Made by a program: the position numbers and the translations under genes | Shown here: one piece after another, positions 51,841-58,888 of the stretch | How positions within the stretch are numbered: the stretch's first letter is position 1 | Layout: every line of letters starts with the position of its first letter | Assembly (NCBI RefSeq): GCF_000156355.1 | Contig: NZ_GG657899.1 | Span: forward strand, 237,910 to 301,909 | Direction: 5' to 3' | DNA length: 64,000 bases | From: Methylophaga thiooxydans DMS010 | GTDB taxonomy: Bacteria > Pseudomonadota > Gammaproteobacteria > Nitrosococcales > Methylophagaceae | The notes under the pieces: generated by a model | Database searches by the model: none | The model's input: the letters and a program-made list of their open reading frames with translations, nothing else | Told to the model about the DNA's origin: nothing

Positions 51841-51855
51841 AGGATAGGCGCAGAG

Positions 51856-53286
51856 ATGTTTCAAGTTCCTAATATGCAGTTCGCGCTACCGGAAATGTTC
51901 CTGCTGGGCATGGCCTGTGTGATTTTATTGTTGGTTGCTTTCACTGGTGTACGCCGAGTGGAGTGGGTCTATGGTTTAAGTCAACTGACGCTATTGAGCA
52001 CTGCCTTAATTATTTTCTGGTCTATCGGTGATGGTGGGCTGACCTTTGCTGATACGTATGTGAAAGATAGCCTCAGTGATCTGCTCAAACTGAGTATTTG
52101 TCTGGTCAATGTATTGGTTTTGTTGTATTCGTCGGCCTATTTAAAAGCTCGCCAGCTAATGCAGGGCGAATTTTATGTGCTAGCCATATTTGCCACCTTA
52201 GGCATGCTGATCATGGTGTCGGCCTATCACTTTCTGACCTTGTATCTGGGACTGGAGTTACTGTCTTTATGCTTATACGCCATGGTGGCGATGCAGCGTG
52301 ACTCTGCCGTCGCCACTGAAGCTGCGATGAAATACTTTATATTGGGGGCAATTGCTTCGGGTATGTTGCTTTACGGCATGTCGATTATTTACGGCATTAC
52401 TGGCAGTCTCGCCTTGGGTGAGGTTGCCGCTGCAGTGTCGATGTCGACTGGCAATGAGACTATTCTTAGTTTTGGTTTGGTGTTTTTGATTATTGGTATT
52501 GGCTTTAAGTTTGGTGCTGTACCATTTCATATGTGGTTGCCTGATGTGTATCACGGTGCCCCGACAGCCATGACGTTATTTATAGCAGCAGCACCTAAAA
52601 TCGCGGCGTTTGCGATGCTGGTTCGATTATTGGTTGAAGGGCTGATAGACTTGCACAGCCATTGGCAAGACATGCTCATTATGTTGGCTGTGTTATCAAT
52701 GATTGTCGGTAATGTTGTCGCGATTGCTCAAACCAACTTGAAGCGTATGCTGGCGTACTCGACCATTTCTCATGTGGGTTTTTTACTGATGGGGGTGTTG
52801 TCGGGAACGCAAGAAGGGTTTGCTGCCTCCCTGTTTTACACGCTGATTTATGCATTGATGACTTTGGGTGCCTTTGGCATGATTTTGCTACTGAGCAGGC
52901 AGGGTTACGAGGCCGAGAATATTGAAGATTTCAAAGGTCTCAGTAGGAAACAACCTTGGTTTGCATTAATGATGATGATTTTGATGTTTTCGATGGCAGG
53001 TATTCCGCCTTTGGCTGGTTTTTATGCCAAACTGCTTGTCATTAAATCAGTGATAGATGTCGACTTGCTCAGCGTGGCTATAGTGGCTGTGATTACTTCG
53101 GTGATAGGCGCGTTTTATTATTTACGCGTGATTAAAGTCATGTATTTTGACAAGCCGTTAGTTGAGCATACGGTGACGGCATCAAGCTTAGTTCAGATTA
53201 TACTGAGCGCAAATATTTTAATGGTTTTGGGGCTGGGGCTATTCCCCGGTATGCTAATGAAAATTTGTTCAATCGTCTTTGTGTAA
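51856..53286 (+). CDS. nuoN: NADH-quinone oxidoreductase subunit N
   Basis: NuoN is the third antiporter-like pump subunit and closes the nuo gene set. The 476-residue protein has [16 protein letters not shown] (key Glu), [18 protein letters not shown], the [21 protein letters not shown] lysine region in pieces, and [14 protein letters not shown]. Normal length. DUF2818 follows after 9 bp. Confidence 0.96.
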   Translation: MFQVPNMQFALPEMFLLGMACVILLLVAFTGVRRVEWVYGLSQLTLLSTALIIFWSIGDGGLTFADTYVKDSLSDLLKLSICLVNVLVLLYSSAYLKARQLMQGEFYVLAIFATLGMLIMVSAYHFLTLYLGLELLSLCLYAMVAMQRDSAVATEAAMKYFILGAIASGMLLYGMSIIYGITGSLALGEVAAAVSMSTGNETILSFGLVFLIIGIGFKFGAVPFHMWLPDVYHGAPTAMTLFIAAAPKIAAFAMLVRLLVEGLIDLHSHWQDMLIMLAVLSMIVGNVVAIAQTNLKRMLAYSTISHVGFLLMGVLSGTQEGFAASLFYTLIYALMTLGAFGMILLLSRQGYEAENIEDFKGLSRKQPWFALMMMILMFSMAGIPPLAGFYAKLLVIKSVIDVDLLSVAIVAVITSVIGAFYYLRVIKVMYFDKPLVEHTVTASSLVQIILSANILMVLGLGLFPGMLMKICSIVFV

Positions 53287-53295
53287 AAGGGAATC

Positions 53296-53598
53296 ATGTC
53301 AGTCTGGTTAATGTTAGGCGTTTTTTTACTGATTGCGAACCTACCATGGGTTGGTAATAGAGTATTTTTTGTGTTTCCTATGCAGAACAAGCCCATCTGG
53401 GTGCGGTTAGTAGAATTAGTGGTCTATTACCTGCTGAGTTTGCTGATTAGCATGGTGTTCGAGACACGATTTTCGGGTGATGTGTACCCACAGAATTGGG
53501 AATTTTTTGTCACCACATTGAGCTTTTTTATCGTGTTGGCGGTGCCGGGTGTCGTCTATCGCTATCAATGGCTGCCAATGCAGAAAAAGTTCAAATAA
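53296..53598 (+). CDS. DUF2818 family membrane protein after nuoN
   Basis: The 100-residue protein has three hydrophobic helices and the DUF2818 features LIANLPWVGNRVFFVFP, WVRLVELVVYYLL and FPQNWEFF-like (here YPQNWEFFVTT). DUF2818 genes commonly follow nuoN, especially in betaproteobacteria. An accessory or assembly role for complex I is only a guess from that linkage. The 200 bp that follow before fusA hold no gene that I can support, only a short ACGTG/CACGT inverted repeat at 53751-53766. Confidence 0.82.
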   Translation: MSVWLMLGVFLLIANLPWVGNRVFFVFPMQNKPIWVRLVELVVYYLLSLLISMVFETRFSGDVYPQNWEFFVTTLSFFIVLAVPGVVYRYQWLPMQKKFK

Positions 53599-53799
53599 AG
53601 ATAACGGGTTTATCGCAGTCAGCACTATATAAACCGCGGTATTCACTAAATAAATCGCCCGCAAATGGCAACAGACAACATTCTGTAACTTCATTATTCG
53701 ATAATGTGTGCATCTGTTGTCGATCTAGTTTAGAATTGGCGGGTTTAACTACGTGGTAATACACGTATTGTTCACTTAAATATCAATAGAGACGGGATT

Positions 53800-55896
53800 A
53801 TGGCTTCATCTTCTGATTTAACCAAGTACAGAAATATCGGTATCTTTGCTCACGTTGACGCGGGTAAGACCACCTCGACAGAACGTATCTTAAAACTGAC
53901 TGGTAAAATCCACAAAACCGGTGAGGTTCACGAAGGTGAGTCGACCATGGACTTCATGGATCAGGAAGCCGAACGTGGTATTACTATCCAGTCAGCGGCG
54001 ACTACCTGTGAATGGAAAGGTCACCGTCTGAACGTTATCGATACCCCTGGACACGTTGACTTCACTATCGAAGTATATCGTTCATTGAAAGTTCTCGACG
54101 GTGGTGTTGGTGTTTTCTGTGGTAGTGGTGGTGTAGAGCCACAATCAGAAACAAACTGGCGCTATGCGAATGACTCAGAAGTGTCTCGTCTGATCTTTGT
54201 TAACAAACTGGATCGTATGGGTGCTGACTTCTACCGCGTTGTGAAACAGGTTGAAGACGTACTGGCTGCGACACCGCTGGTCATGGTTCTGCCAATTGGT
54301 ATCGAAGACGAATTCGTTGGTGTGGTTGACCTGCTGACACGTAAAGCATGGACGTGGGCAGATGAAAAAGACCCAACCAGCTACAGCATCGATGAGCCAC
54401 CTGCAGAGATGGCTGACCAAATCGAAGAATGGCGTGAAAAACTGATCGAAACGGCTGTTGAGCAAGATGACGATCTGATGGAAGCCTACTTGGAAGGTGA
54501 AGAGCCTGCGATTGATGACATCAAACGCTGTATCCGTAAAGGTACGCTGCAACTGGACTTCTTCCCAACATACTGTGGTTCAGCATTTAAAAACAAAGGT
54601 ATGCAATTGCTGCTTGACGCGATTGTTGACTACCTGCCTAACCCAACTGAAGTTGATCCTCAGCCAGAAGTTGATCTGGAAGGTAACGAAACAGGTGAAG
54701 TGGCGACTGTTGATATTAACGGCCCATTGCGCGCGCTGGCGTTCAAAATTATGGATGACCGCTTTGGCGCTCTGACATTCGTCCGTGTTTACTCGGGTGA
54801 GCTGAAAAAAGGCGATACCGTTTTGAATACCTTCACCGGTAAAACAGAACGTGTTGGTCGTATGGTGGAAATGCACGCCGATGACCGTAACGAATTAGAT
54901 TACGCACACGCTGGTGACATCATCGCTATCGTGGGTATGAAAGACGTTCAAACCGGTCACACTTTGTGTGATCCGAAAAATCCAGCGACACTGGAACCAA
55001 TGGTCTTCCCGGATCCTGTTATCTCAATCGCGATTGCAGCGAAAGATAAAGGTGCCTCAGAGAAAATGGGTATCGCACTGGGTAAGATGATTAAAGAAGA
55101 TCCTTCTTTCCGTGTAGAAACAGACCAAGACAGTGGCGAAACCATCATGAAAGGCATGGGTGAGCTGCACTTGGATATCAAAGTAGACATTCTGAAGCGT
55201 ACTCACGGTGTTGATGTTATCGTTGGTGAACCACAAGTGGCATACCGTGAAACCATCACACAACGTATCGAAGACAGCTACACACATAAGAAACAATCAG
55301 GTGGTTCGGGTCAGTTTGGTCGTATCGACTACATTATTGAGCCGGGTGAGCCAGGTAGTGGTTTCACTTTCGAATCTACTGTTACCGGTGGTACTGTTCC
55401 TCGTGAATTCTGGCCAGCAGTTGATGGCGGCTTCAAGAAAATGATGGACAAAGGTGTTCTGGCTGGCTTCCCACTGTTAGACGTGAAAGTTAACTTGTTT
55501 GACGGTGCTTTCCATGCCGTTGACTCCTCTGCGATTGCATTTGAGTTGGCAGCGATGGGTGCATATCGTCAGTCAATTCCTAAAGCGGGTCCTCAGTTGT
55601 TGGAACCGATCATGAAAGTTGACGTATTCACACCGGAAGATCACGTCGGTGACGTTATCGGTGACTTGAACCGTCGTCGTGGCATGATCAAGTCTCAAGA
55701 CGCTGGTGCAACTGGCGTACGTATCAAAGCTGATGTGCCTCTGAGTGAAATGTTTGGTTACATTGGTTCGCTACGTACAATGACTTCTGGTCGTGGTCAG
55801 TTCTCAATGGAATTCCTGCAATACAGCCCATGCCCACGTAATGTGTCGGAAGAGGTTATTAAGGAAGTTCAAGAGCGCGAAGCGGCTAAGAAATAA
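53800..55896 (+). CDS. fusA: Elongation factor G (EF-G paralogue type)
   Basis: EF-G is the GTPase that drives ribosome translocation and recycling. The 698-residue protein has all five domains, with G1 [16 protein letters not shown]3 DTPGHVDFT and G4 [10 protein letters not shown]. The N-terminus ([20 protein letters not shown]) resembles the second EF-G copy known in Shewanella and Vibrio (often named fusB) more than canonical FusA (GEVHDGAATMDWM). It also stands apart from rpsL, rpsG and tuf. Codon use is strongly biased, with many GGT, GTT and CGT codons, suggesting high expression. Whether it is the only EF-G cannot be seen here. Confidence 0.9.
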   Translation: MASSSDLTKYRNIGIFAHVDAGKTTSTERILKLTGKIHKTGEVHEGESTMDFMDQEAERGITIQSAATTCEWKGHRLNVIDTPGHVDFTIEVYRSLKVLDGGVGVFCGSGGVEPQSETNWRYANDSEVSRLIFVNKLDRMGADFYRVVKQVEDVLAATPLVMVLPIGIEDEFVGVVDLLTRKAWTWADEKDPTSYSIDEPPAEMADQIEEWREKLIETAVEQDDDLMEAYLEGEEPAIDDIKRCIRKGTLQLDFFPTYCGSAFKNKGMQLLLDAIVDYLPNPTEVDPQPEVDLEGNETGEVATVDINGPLRALAFKIMDDRFGALTFVRVYSGELKKGDTVLNTFTGKTERVGRMVEMHADDRNELDYAHAGDIIAIVGMKDVQTGHTLCDPKNPATLEPMVFPDPVISIAIAAKDKGASEKMGIALGKMIKEDPSFRVETDQDSGETIMKGMGELHLDIKVDILKRTHGVDVIVGEPQVAYRETITQRIEDSYTHKKQSGGSGQFGRIDYIIEPGEPGSGFTFESTVTGGTVPREFWPAVDGGFKKMMDKGVLAGFPLLDVKVNLFDGAFHAVDSSAIAFELAAMGAYRQSIPKAGPQLLEPIMKVDVFTPEDHVGDVIGDLNRRRGMIKSQDAGATGVRIKADVPLSEMFGYIGSLRTMTSGRGQFSMEFLQYSPCPRNVSEEVIKEVQEREAAKK

Positions 55897-55920
55897 GTTA
55901 ATTATTTCTGCAAAATTAAG

Positions 55921-55949
55921 AAGGGCTGATTTTATCAGCCCTTTTTTTT
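55921..55949 (+). terminator. Rho-independent terminator of fusA
   Basis: AAGGGCTGA pairs with TCAGCCCTT across a short loop (TTTTA), followed by eight T's. It sits about 25 bp after the fusA stop and isolates it from the cassette genes. Confidence 0.93.
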
Positions 55950-56194
55950 GCCCAAGATTTGCCGAAATCAGCTGAATATGGAAATATAAAGCTCAGTAAG
56001 GATACTCAGATACAAACAAGGGCAGGGATCTAACCTGGTTCAAAATAGCCTTACCCTTCGCTTAGTGCTTCTTAGCATTAGTCTTCAAGTAATACAAAGT
56101 TTCCTGACTGATAAATTAAAAGGCCGGCCCGATAATAATTATTATGAGGCCAGTGGCCTCATTAATAGGCTGTTAGCAATAAGAGAGGGTAAGC
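55950..56194. other. Left flank of the cassette array, no gene seen
   Basis: These 245 bp hold no convincing coding frame. They contain a perfect 14-bp palindrome (56132-56145, ATAATAATTATTAT) directly followed by an 8-bp-stem hairpin ATGAGGCC-AGT-GGCCTCAT. A GTTAGCA lies at 56172, close to but not matching the GTTRRRY recombination core. The latter could be the remnant of an attC or of an attI-like site. AGAGAGGG just before 56195 is the ribosome-binding site of the first cassette gene. Confidence 0.4.
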
Positions 56195-56509
56195 ATGGAT
56201 GAATCGAAGGACTGGGCGCTGATAAATTTATCTGACTTTGCGGGCCTTTTAGATCAAGCATTAGAAGGCGAGGGTTTAGACTTCGATGATCGGATATTTT
56301 ATACCGGTCACCTAGCAACTTGCGCCAGGATGTTTAGATCAATAATTTTAAGCGAGCCATCTAGCGAGCTTTTGAAGCTAATAGACCTCGAATCTACATC
56401 ATATAAATTGGCATCACGACCAAATGAAAGAGGTGCAATAGTTAAAGAGGGGTGGCTTTCTATACAGCCGATCTTACATCAATGTGCTCTGGCGCTAGAA
56501 AATGCATAA
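56195..56509 (+). CDS. Gene cassette 1: hypothetical protein
   Basis: A 104-residue acidic protein that I do not recognise. It is largely helical by appearance, with no signal peptide and no membrane segment; motifs such as DFAGLLDQALEGEGLDFDD and RMFRSIILSEPSSELLKLI stand out. It has a good ribosome-binding site (GAGAGGG, about 7 bp before ATG). Its stop codon TAA lies inside the left core of the following attC site, the standard layout of an integron gene cassette. Confidence 0.65.
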   Translation: MDESKDWALINLSDFAGLLDQALEGEGLDFDDRIFYTGHLATCARMFRSIILSEPSSELLKLIDLESTSYKLASRPNERGAIVKEGWLSIQPILHQCALALENA

Positions 56510-56578
56510 CAAGGCAATTAACTACGCGCCTGCAGCGCCGGACGCTCGTACCTCGCGCCGGTTATCACGGCGTTAGGC
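56504..56578 (+). repeat. attC recombination site 1 (75 bp)
   Basis: Left core GCATAAC (56504-56510) and right core GTTAGGC (56572-56578) are inversely repeated (6 of 7) and are flanked by the familiar TAACAAG and GGCGTTAGG contexts. The GC-rich interior has imperfect self-complementarity (GCGCCGG-rich arms). It matches the GTTRRRY consensus of integron attC sites and marks the end of cassette 1. Confidence 0.8.
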
Positions 56579-56581
56579 ATC

Positions 56582-56998
56582 ATGGAGAATTCAGTGAAAT
56601 TAACTGGCGAATGCTTTTGTGGTGAAATCAAATACAAAATAGACGGTGTGCTCTCCGACGCTAGATCATGTCACTGTTCGCGTTGCCGAAAAGCCTTTAG
56701 CTCTCAGGCATCATCCTATGCGTTGGTAAACGCCTCAGAGTTTAGCTGGGTTAGTGGTAAGGAATATTTAACGACTTATGCTACTCAACAGGGCTTTGGG
56801 TTACAGTTTTGCAAGAAATGCGGCTCTACGTTGTGCGGCATCTATGAAAATGAAGTCCATGGTGTAACACTTGGTTGCCTTAATGAAAATCCAGAAATAG
56901 AAATTGGTAGGCATATATTTGTCGGGTCTAAAGCAAGTTGGGAGGTCATGCCTGATGGTGTCACACAATATCAAGAGCATGCGCCAGAAAATCCATAA
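56582..56998 (+). CDS. Gene cassette 2: GFA/CENP-V family zinc protein
   Basis: The 138-residue protein has the cysteine pattern of the GFA family: GECFCGEIKY, SCHCSRCRKAF and QFCKKCGSTLCG, which bind two zincs. The name comes from glutathione-dependent formaldehyde-activating enzyme, though for most members the activity is not shown. GFA proteins are frequent integron cassette cargo. ATG 56582 lies 3 bp after the right core of attC1, with no clear Shine-Dalgarno. The stop lies in the left core of attC2. A C1 link to this probable methylotroph is tempting but unproven. Confidence 0.8.
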   Translation: MENSVKLTGECFCGEIKYKIDGVLSDARSCHCSRCRKAFSSQASSYALVNASEFSWVSGKEYLTTYATQQGFGLQFCKKCGSTLCGIYENEVHGVTLGCLNENPEIEIGRHIFVGSKASWEVMPDGVTQYQEHAPENP

Positions 56999-57088
56999 CA
57001 AGGCCAATCACAATTGTGCAATGCAAAAAACGCATTGCACTGGACAGTCTACGCTGCGCTTCGACTGTCTGTGTTGGCAGCGTTAGGC
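56993..57088 (+). repeat. attC recombination site 2 (96 bp)
   Basis: Left core CCATAAC (56993-56999) and right core GTTAGGC (57082-57088). The interior folds well: TGCAATGC/GCATTGCA (8 bp) and GACAGTC/GACTGTC (7 bp) form two internal inverted repeats. TAACAAGGC and CAGCGTTAGGC contexts are typical attC ends. Confidence 0.82.
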
Positions 57089-57099
57089 AAGAGGAACAT

Positions 57100-57645
57100 A
57101 TGAGCGACTGGGACTTTCTACACGATATGCATAATGAGGGCTATAGCCCAGAACAGATAGCGGATGCTGCTGCCTGTGGTTATAACCTCTGGGAGCATGG
57201 CGATTGGGAGAACATCGAGGAATTTATTGACGATACAGAGGGCTGGGATTCTGGTAGAGAGCCAAAGAGCCCAACAACTCTAGAGCTTTGGGAGTTGCTG
57301 GATGAGTTGGTTGAAACCGCCCGAAACTACTTCGAAATAGCAGGTCGGCATCTGCCAATTTATGGAGAGCTTGGCGAGCTATACGGTGAAGCTAAATACG
57401 GAATCAAAAGGCATAAGCCGTATACGCGAGGCTCCGATGGTAAATTGGGTAACGATTTCGTCGAAATAAAAACAATTAGCCCATTTAAATCTGACAATGC
57501 CGTGTTAGTAAAGCGAGCCGGTAATTTCAGCAAGCTTCTTATCGTGAAAATCAGCAAAGACTTCGAGTTTAAAGCAAAGATGCTTGATCGAAAGAGTTTT
57601 GGAAAGGGCTCAGGAAAACACATTAAAGCCAAGTGGAGTGAATGA
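57100..57645 (+). CDS. Gene cassette 3: PD-(D/E)XK-like protein
   Basis: The 181-residue protein starts at ATG 57100, with AGAGGAA just upstream. Earlier in-frame codons lie within attC2 and are not used. The N-terminal half has an acidic helical region (HNEGYSPEQIADAAACGYN). The second half has SDGKLGNDFVEIKT, that is Asp113 with Glu122-x-Lys124, the spacing of a PD-(D/E)XK nuclease-fold active site, followed by beta-like FSKLLIVKIS. This is a motif-level inference; it might be a restriction- or repair-type nuclease or an inactive relative. I do not recognise the family by name. Confidence 0.6.
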   Translation: MSDWDFLHDMHNEGYSPEQIADAAACGYNLWEHGDWENIEEFIDDTEGWDSGREPKSPTTLELWELLDELVETARNYFEIAGRHLPIYGELGELYGEAKYGIKRHKPYTRGSDGKLGNDFVEIKTISPFKSDNAVLVKRAGNFSKLLIVKISKDFEFKAKMLDRKSFGKGSGKHIKAKWSE

Positions 57646-57649
57646 AATT

Positions 57650-57734
57650 GCCTAACAAGTGCAGGCATGGCGAGGCCTACTACACTGGGTCTTGGCCTCC
57701 ATTCCGCAGTCGCGCTTGCTTGGAGGCGTTATGT
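57650..57734 (+). repeat. attC recombination site 3 (85 bp)
   Basis: Left core GCCTAAC (57650-57656) and right core GTTATGT (57728-57734). Internal arms GAGGCC/GGCCTC are perfectly complementary. The TAACAAG start and GGCGTTA end are canonical. The ATG of the next cassette gene lies within the right core. Confidence 0.82.
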
Positions 57735-58183
57735 ATAAATTATTTAGGTTTATTATTTCACTTTCTGTAACGGCTCTTTTTTTTTCTGCCGTTATGCTAG
57801 TGATCGAAACAAGCATTGAAATGTTTTTTAAAACGGCAGAAACAGTTGAAAAAATAACTTTCAGCTACCTGTTAGACAATTATTTTCATAATGTTTTGAT
57901 AATCATCGTAGTTGTTTTAGTTTTGTACCCCTTCAAGTTCTTTAATTTTAAGTCTACCAAGGCAGTACAACCACTTGATGCTCCATCAGTTGCAAAGTTT
58001 TCTAAATTTACGCATGCAATAATTATCATGTTTGGCTTACCGTTGCTTGGATTAATGTTGTCAATGATTCCTGTAAGAGTATTTGAAATTTTAAATATTC
58101 CGGTTGACTCAAAAATAACAGTTAGCACTTTTGTCTTAGTTACTTGGTTATATGGAATATACAAATGCCGAAATATTTCTTAA
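57731..58183 (+). CDS. Gene cassette 4: small four-helix membrane protein
   Basis: The 150-residue protein has four predicted transmembrane helices at about 5-27, 51-70, 92-114 and 128-145, and no recognised domain. The ATG at 57731 overlaps the GTTATGT core of attC3, and no Shine-Dalgarno is seen. The coding sequence is visibly richer in A/T than the chromosome around it. The frame is open further left through attC3, but that segment is the recombination site, not protein. Function unknown. Confidence 0.65.
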   Translation: MYKLFRFIISLSVTALFFSAVMLVIETSIEMFFKTAETVEKITFSYLLDNYFHNVLIIIVVVLVLYPFKFFNFKSTKAVQPLDAPSVAKFSKFTHAIIIMFGLPLLGLMLSMIPVRVFEILNIPVDSKITVSTFVLVTWLYGIYKCRNIS

Positions 58184-58192
58184 AACTGCAAT

Positions 58193-58290
58193 ACATAACA
58201 AAAACATCAAACTCACTCCAGCCGCAAAAAAAACGTGGCTTCTGTTGAGATTGTCGCTAACGCGGAAGCCCCTTGTGTAAAAAGTTATTT
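58193..58290 (+). repeat. attC-like site 4 (98 bp, divergent)
   Basis: Left core ACATAAC (58193-58199) and right core GTTATTT (58284-58290), inversely matching in 6 of 7 positions. An internal GGCTTC/GAAGCC pair supports folding. The right core departs from GTTRRRY at one base. It resembles site 5 along its length, including the AACAAAAA start and a GCCCCTT stretch near the right end, which recalls the Vibrio cholerae repeat type of attC as I remember it. Confidence 0.6.
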
Positions 58291-58293
58291 GCT

Positions 58294-58797
58294 ATGAAAA
58301 TAAAAATCATCCTACTTGCATTAGCCCTGATATTAGGTCTTTTTTTCTTTTTTACCAGAGCTCACACTATTGGCAGCACAAATATGTCACCGACTCTACT
58401 AAAGGGAGACAAATATACAGTGCCCATAATTTCAGTCTTCTCGTATGAACCTAAGCGATGGGATATTGTTCTTTACAAAACTCCTAGTCTTGAACCTTCA
58501 TATTACATAGGTAGAGTAGTTGCTTTACCAAATGAGAAAGTAAGTCTCAATGATGGCCAAGTATTTATTAATGATAAGAGAATAGTCATTCCTAAATACT
58601 TACAAAAAACTGGAATTAAATACTACTCAGCTAGTCAGTTTAAAAAAGAAAGTTCCAAAACTAATCAATCACATACAATGAACAGTAAACAATATTTTAT
58701 TCTAGGTGATAACTCAAAGAGGTCTCATGACAGCAGATTTTTTGGGGGTGTCGAGCGTGAAGGAATAATTAATAAGATAAAAAAAGTTGGCAAATAA
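58294..58797 (+). CDS. Gene cassette 5: signal peptidase I-like protein lacking catalytic residues
   Basis: The 167-residue protein has an N-terminal membrane helix (about 4-20), then an S26 signal-peptidase-like domain: a GSTNMSPTLLKGD box, YIGRVVALPNEKV and a conserved LGDNSKRSHDSRFFGG box. In active enzymes the serine nucleophile precedes Met-x-Pro-Thr and a lysine precedes the Arg of the second box. Here these positions are Asn30 and Gly73, so the catalytic dyad appears lost. The start is ATG 58294; an upstream TTG lies in the attC-like site. It is A/T-rich, with the stop inside site 5. Activity is doubtful and the role unknown. Confidence 0.7.
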   Translation: MKIKIILLALALILGLFFFFTRAHTIGSTNMSPTLLKGDKYTVPIISVFSYEPKRWDIVLYKTPSLEPSYYIGRVVALPNEKVSLNDGQVFINDKRIVIPKYLQKTGIKYYSASQFKKESSKTNQSHTMNSKQYFILGDNSKRSHDSRFFGGVEREGIINKIKKVGK

Positions 58798-58887
58798 CAA
58801 AAAATAAAAATCACTTCACCCCAAAAAAACTGTGACTTACATTGGGACTGCGTAAAATGCGGCAGCCCCTTATTTAGATCGTTAAAG
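58792..58887 (+). repeat. attC-like site 5 (96 bp, divergent; array end)
   Basis: Left core AAATAAC (58792-58798) and right end GTTAAAG (58881-58887), sharing only the TAAC/GTTA core. It is alignable with site 4 (AACAAAAA, a run of seven A's, CAGCCCCTT near the right end). It ends 1 bp before the stop codon of the convergent UPF0210 gene, so it is the right boundary of the cassette array. Confidence 0.5.
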
Positions 58888-58888
58888 A

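Noticed and set aside
56029-56178. A complete attC site pairing ATCTAAC (near 56030) with GTTAGCA (56172)
   Set aside because: The core deviates from GTTRRRY, the arms do not pair in the expected order and the span is longer than usual. I keep it only as a possible remnant.
57016-57099. N-terminal extension of the cassette 3 protein
   Set aside because: The extension is the attC2 sequence read through; the real start at 57100 has a good ribosome-binding site.
57659-57730. N-terminal extension of the cassette 4 membrane protein
   Set aside because: The extra codons are attC3 itself, and the membrane protein begins naturally at ATG 57731.
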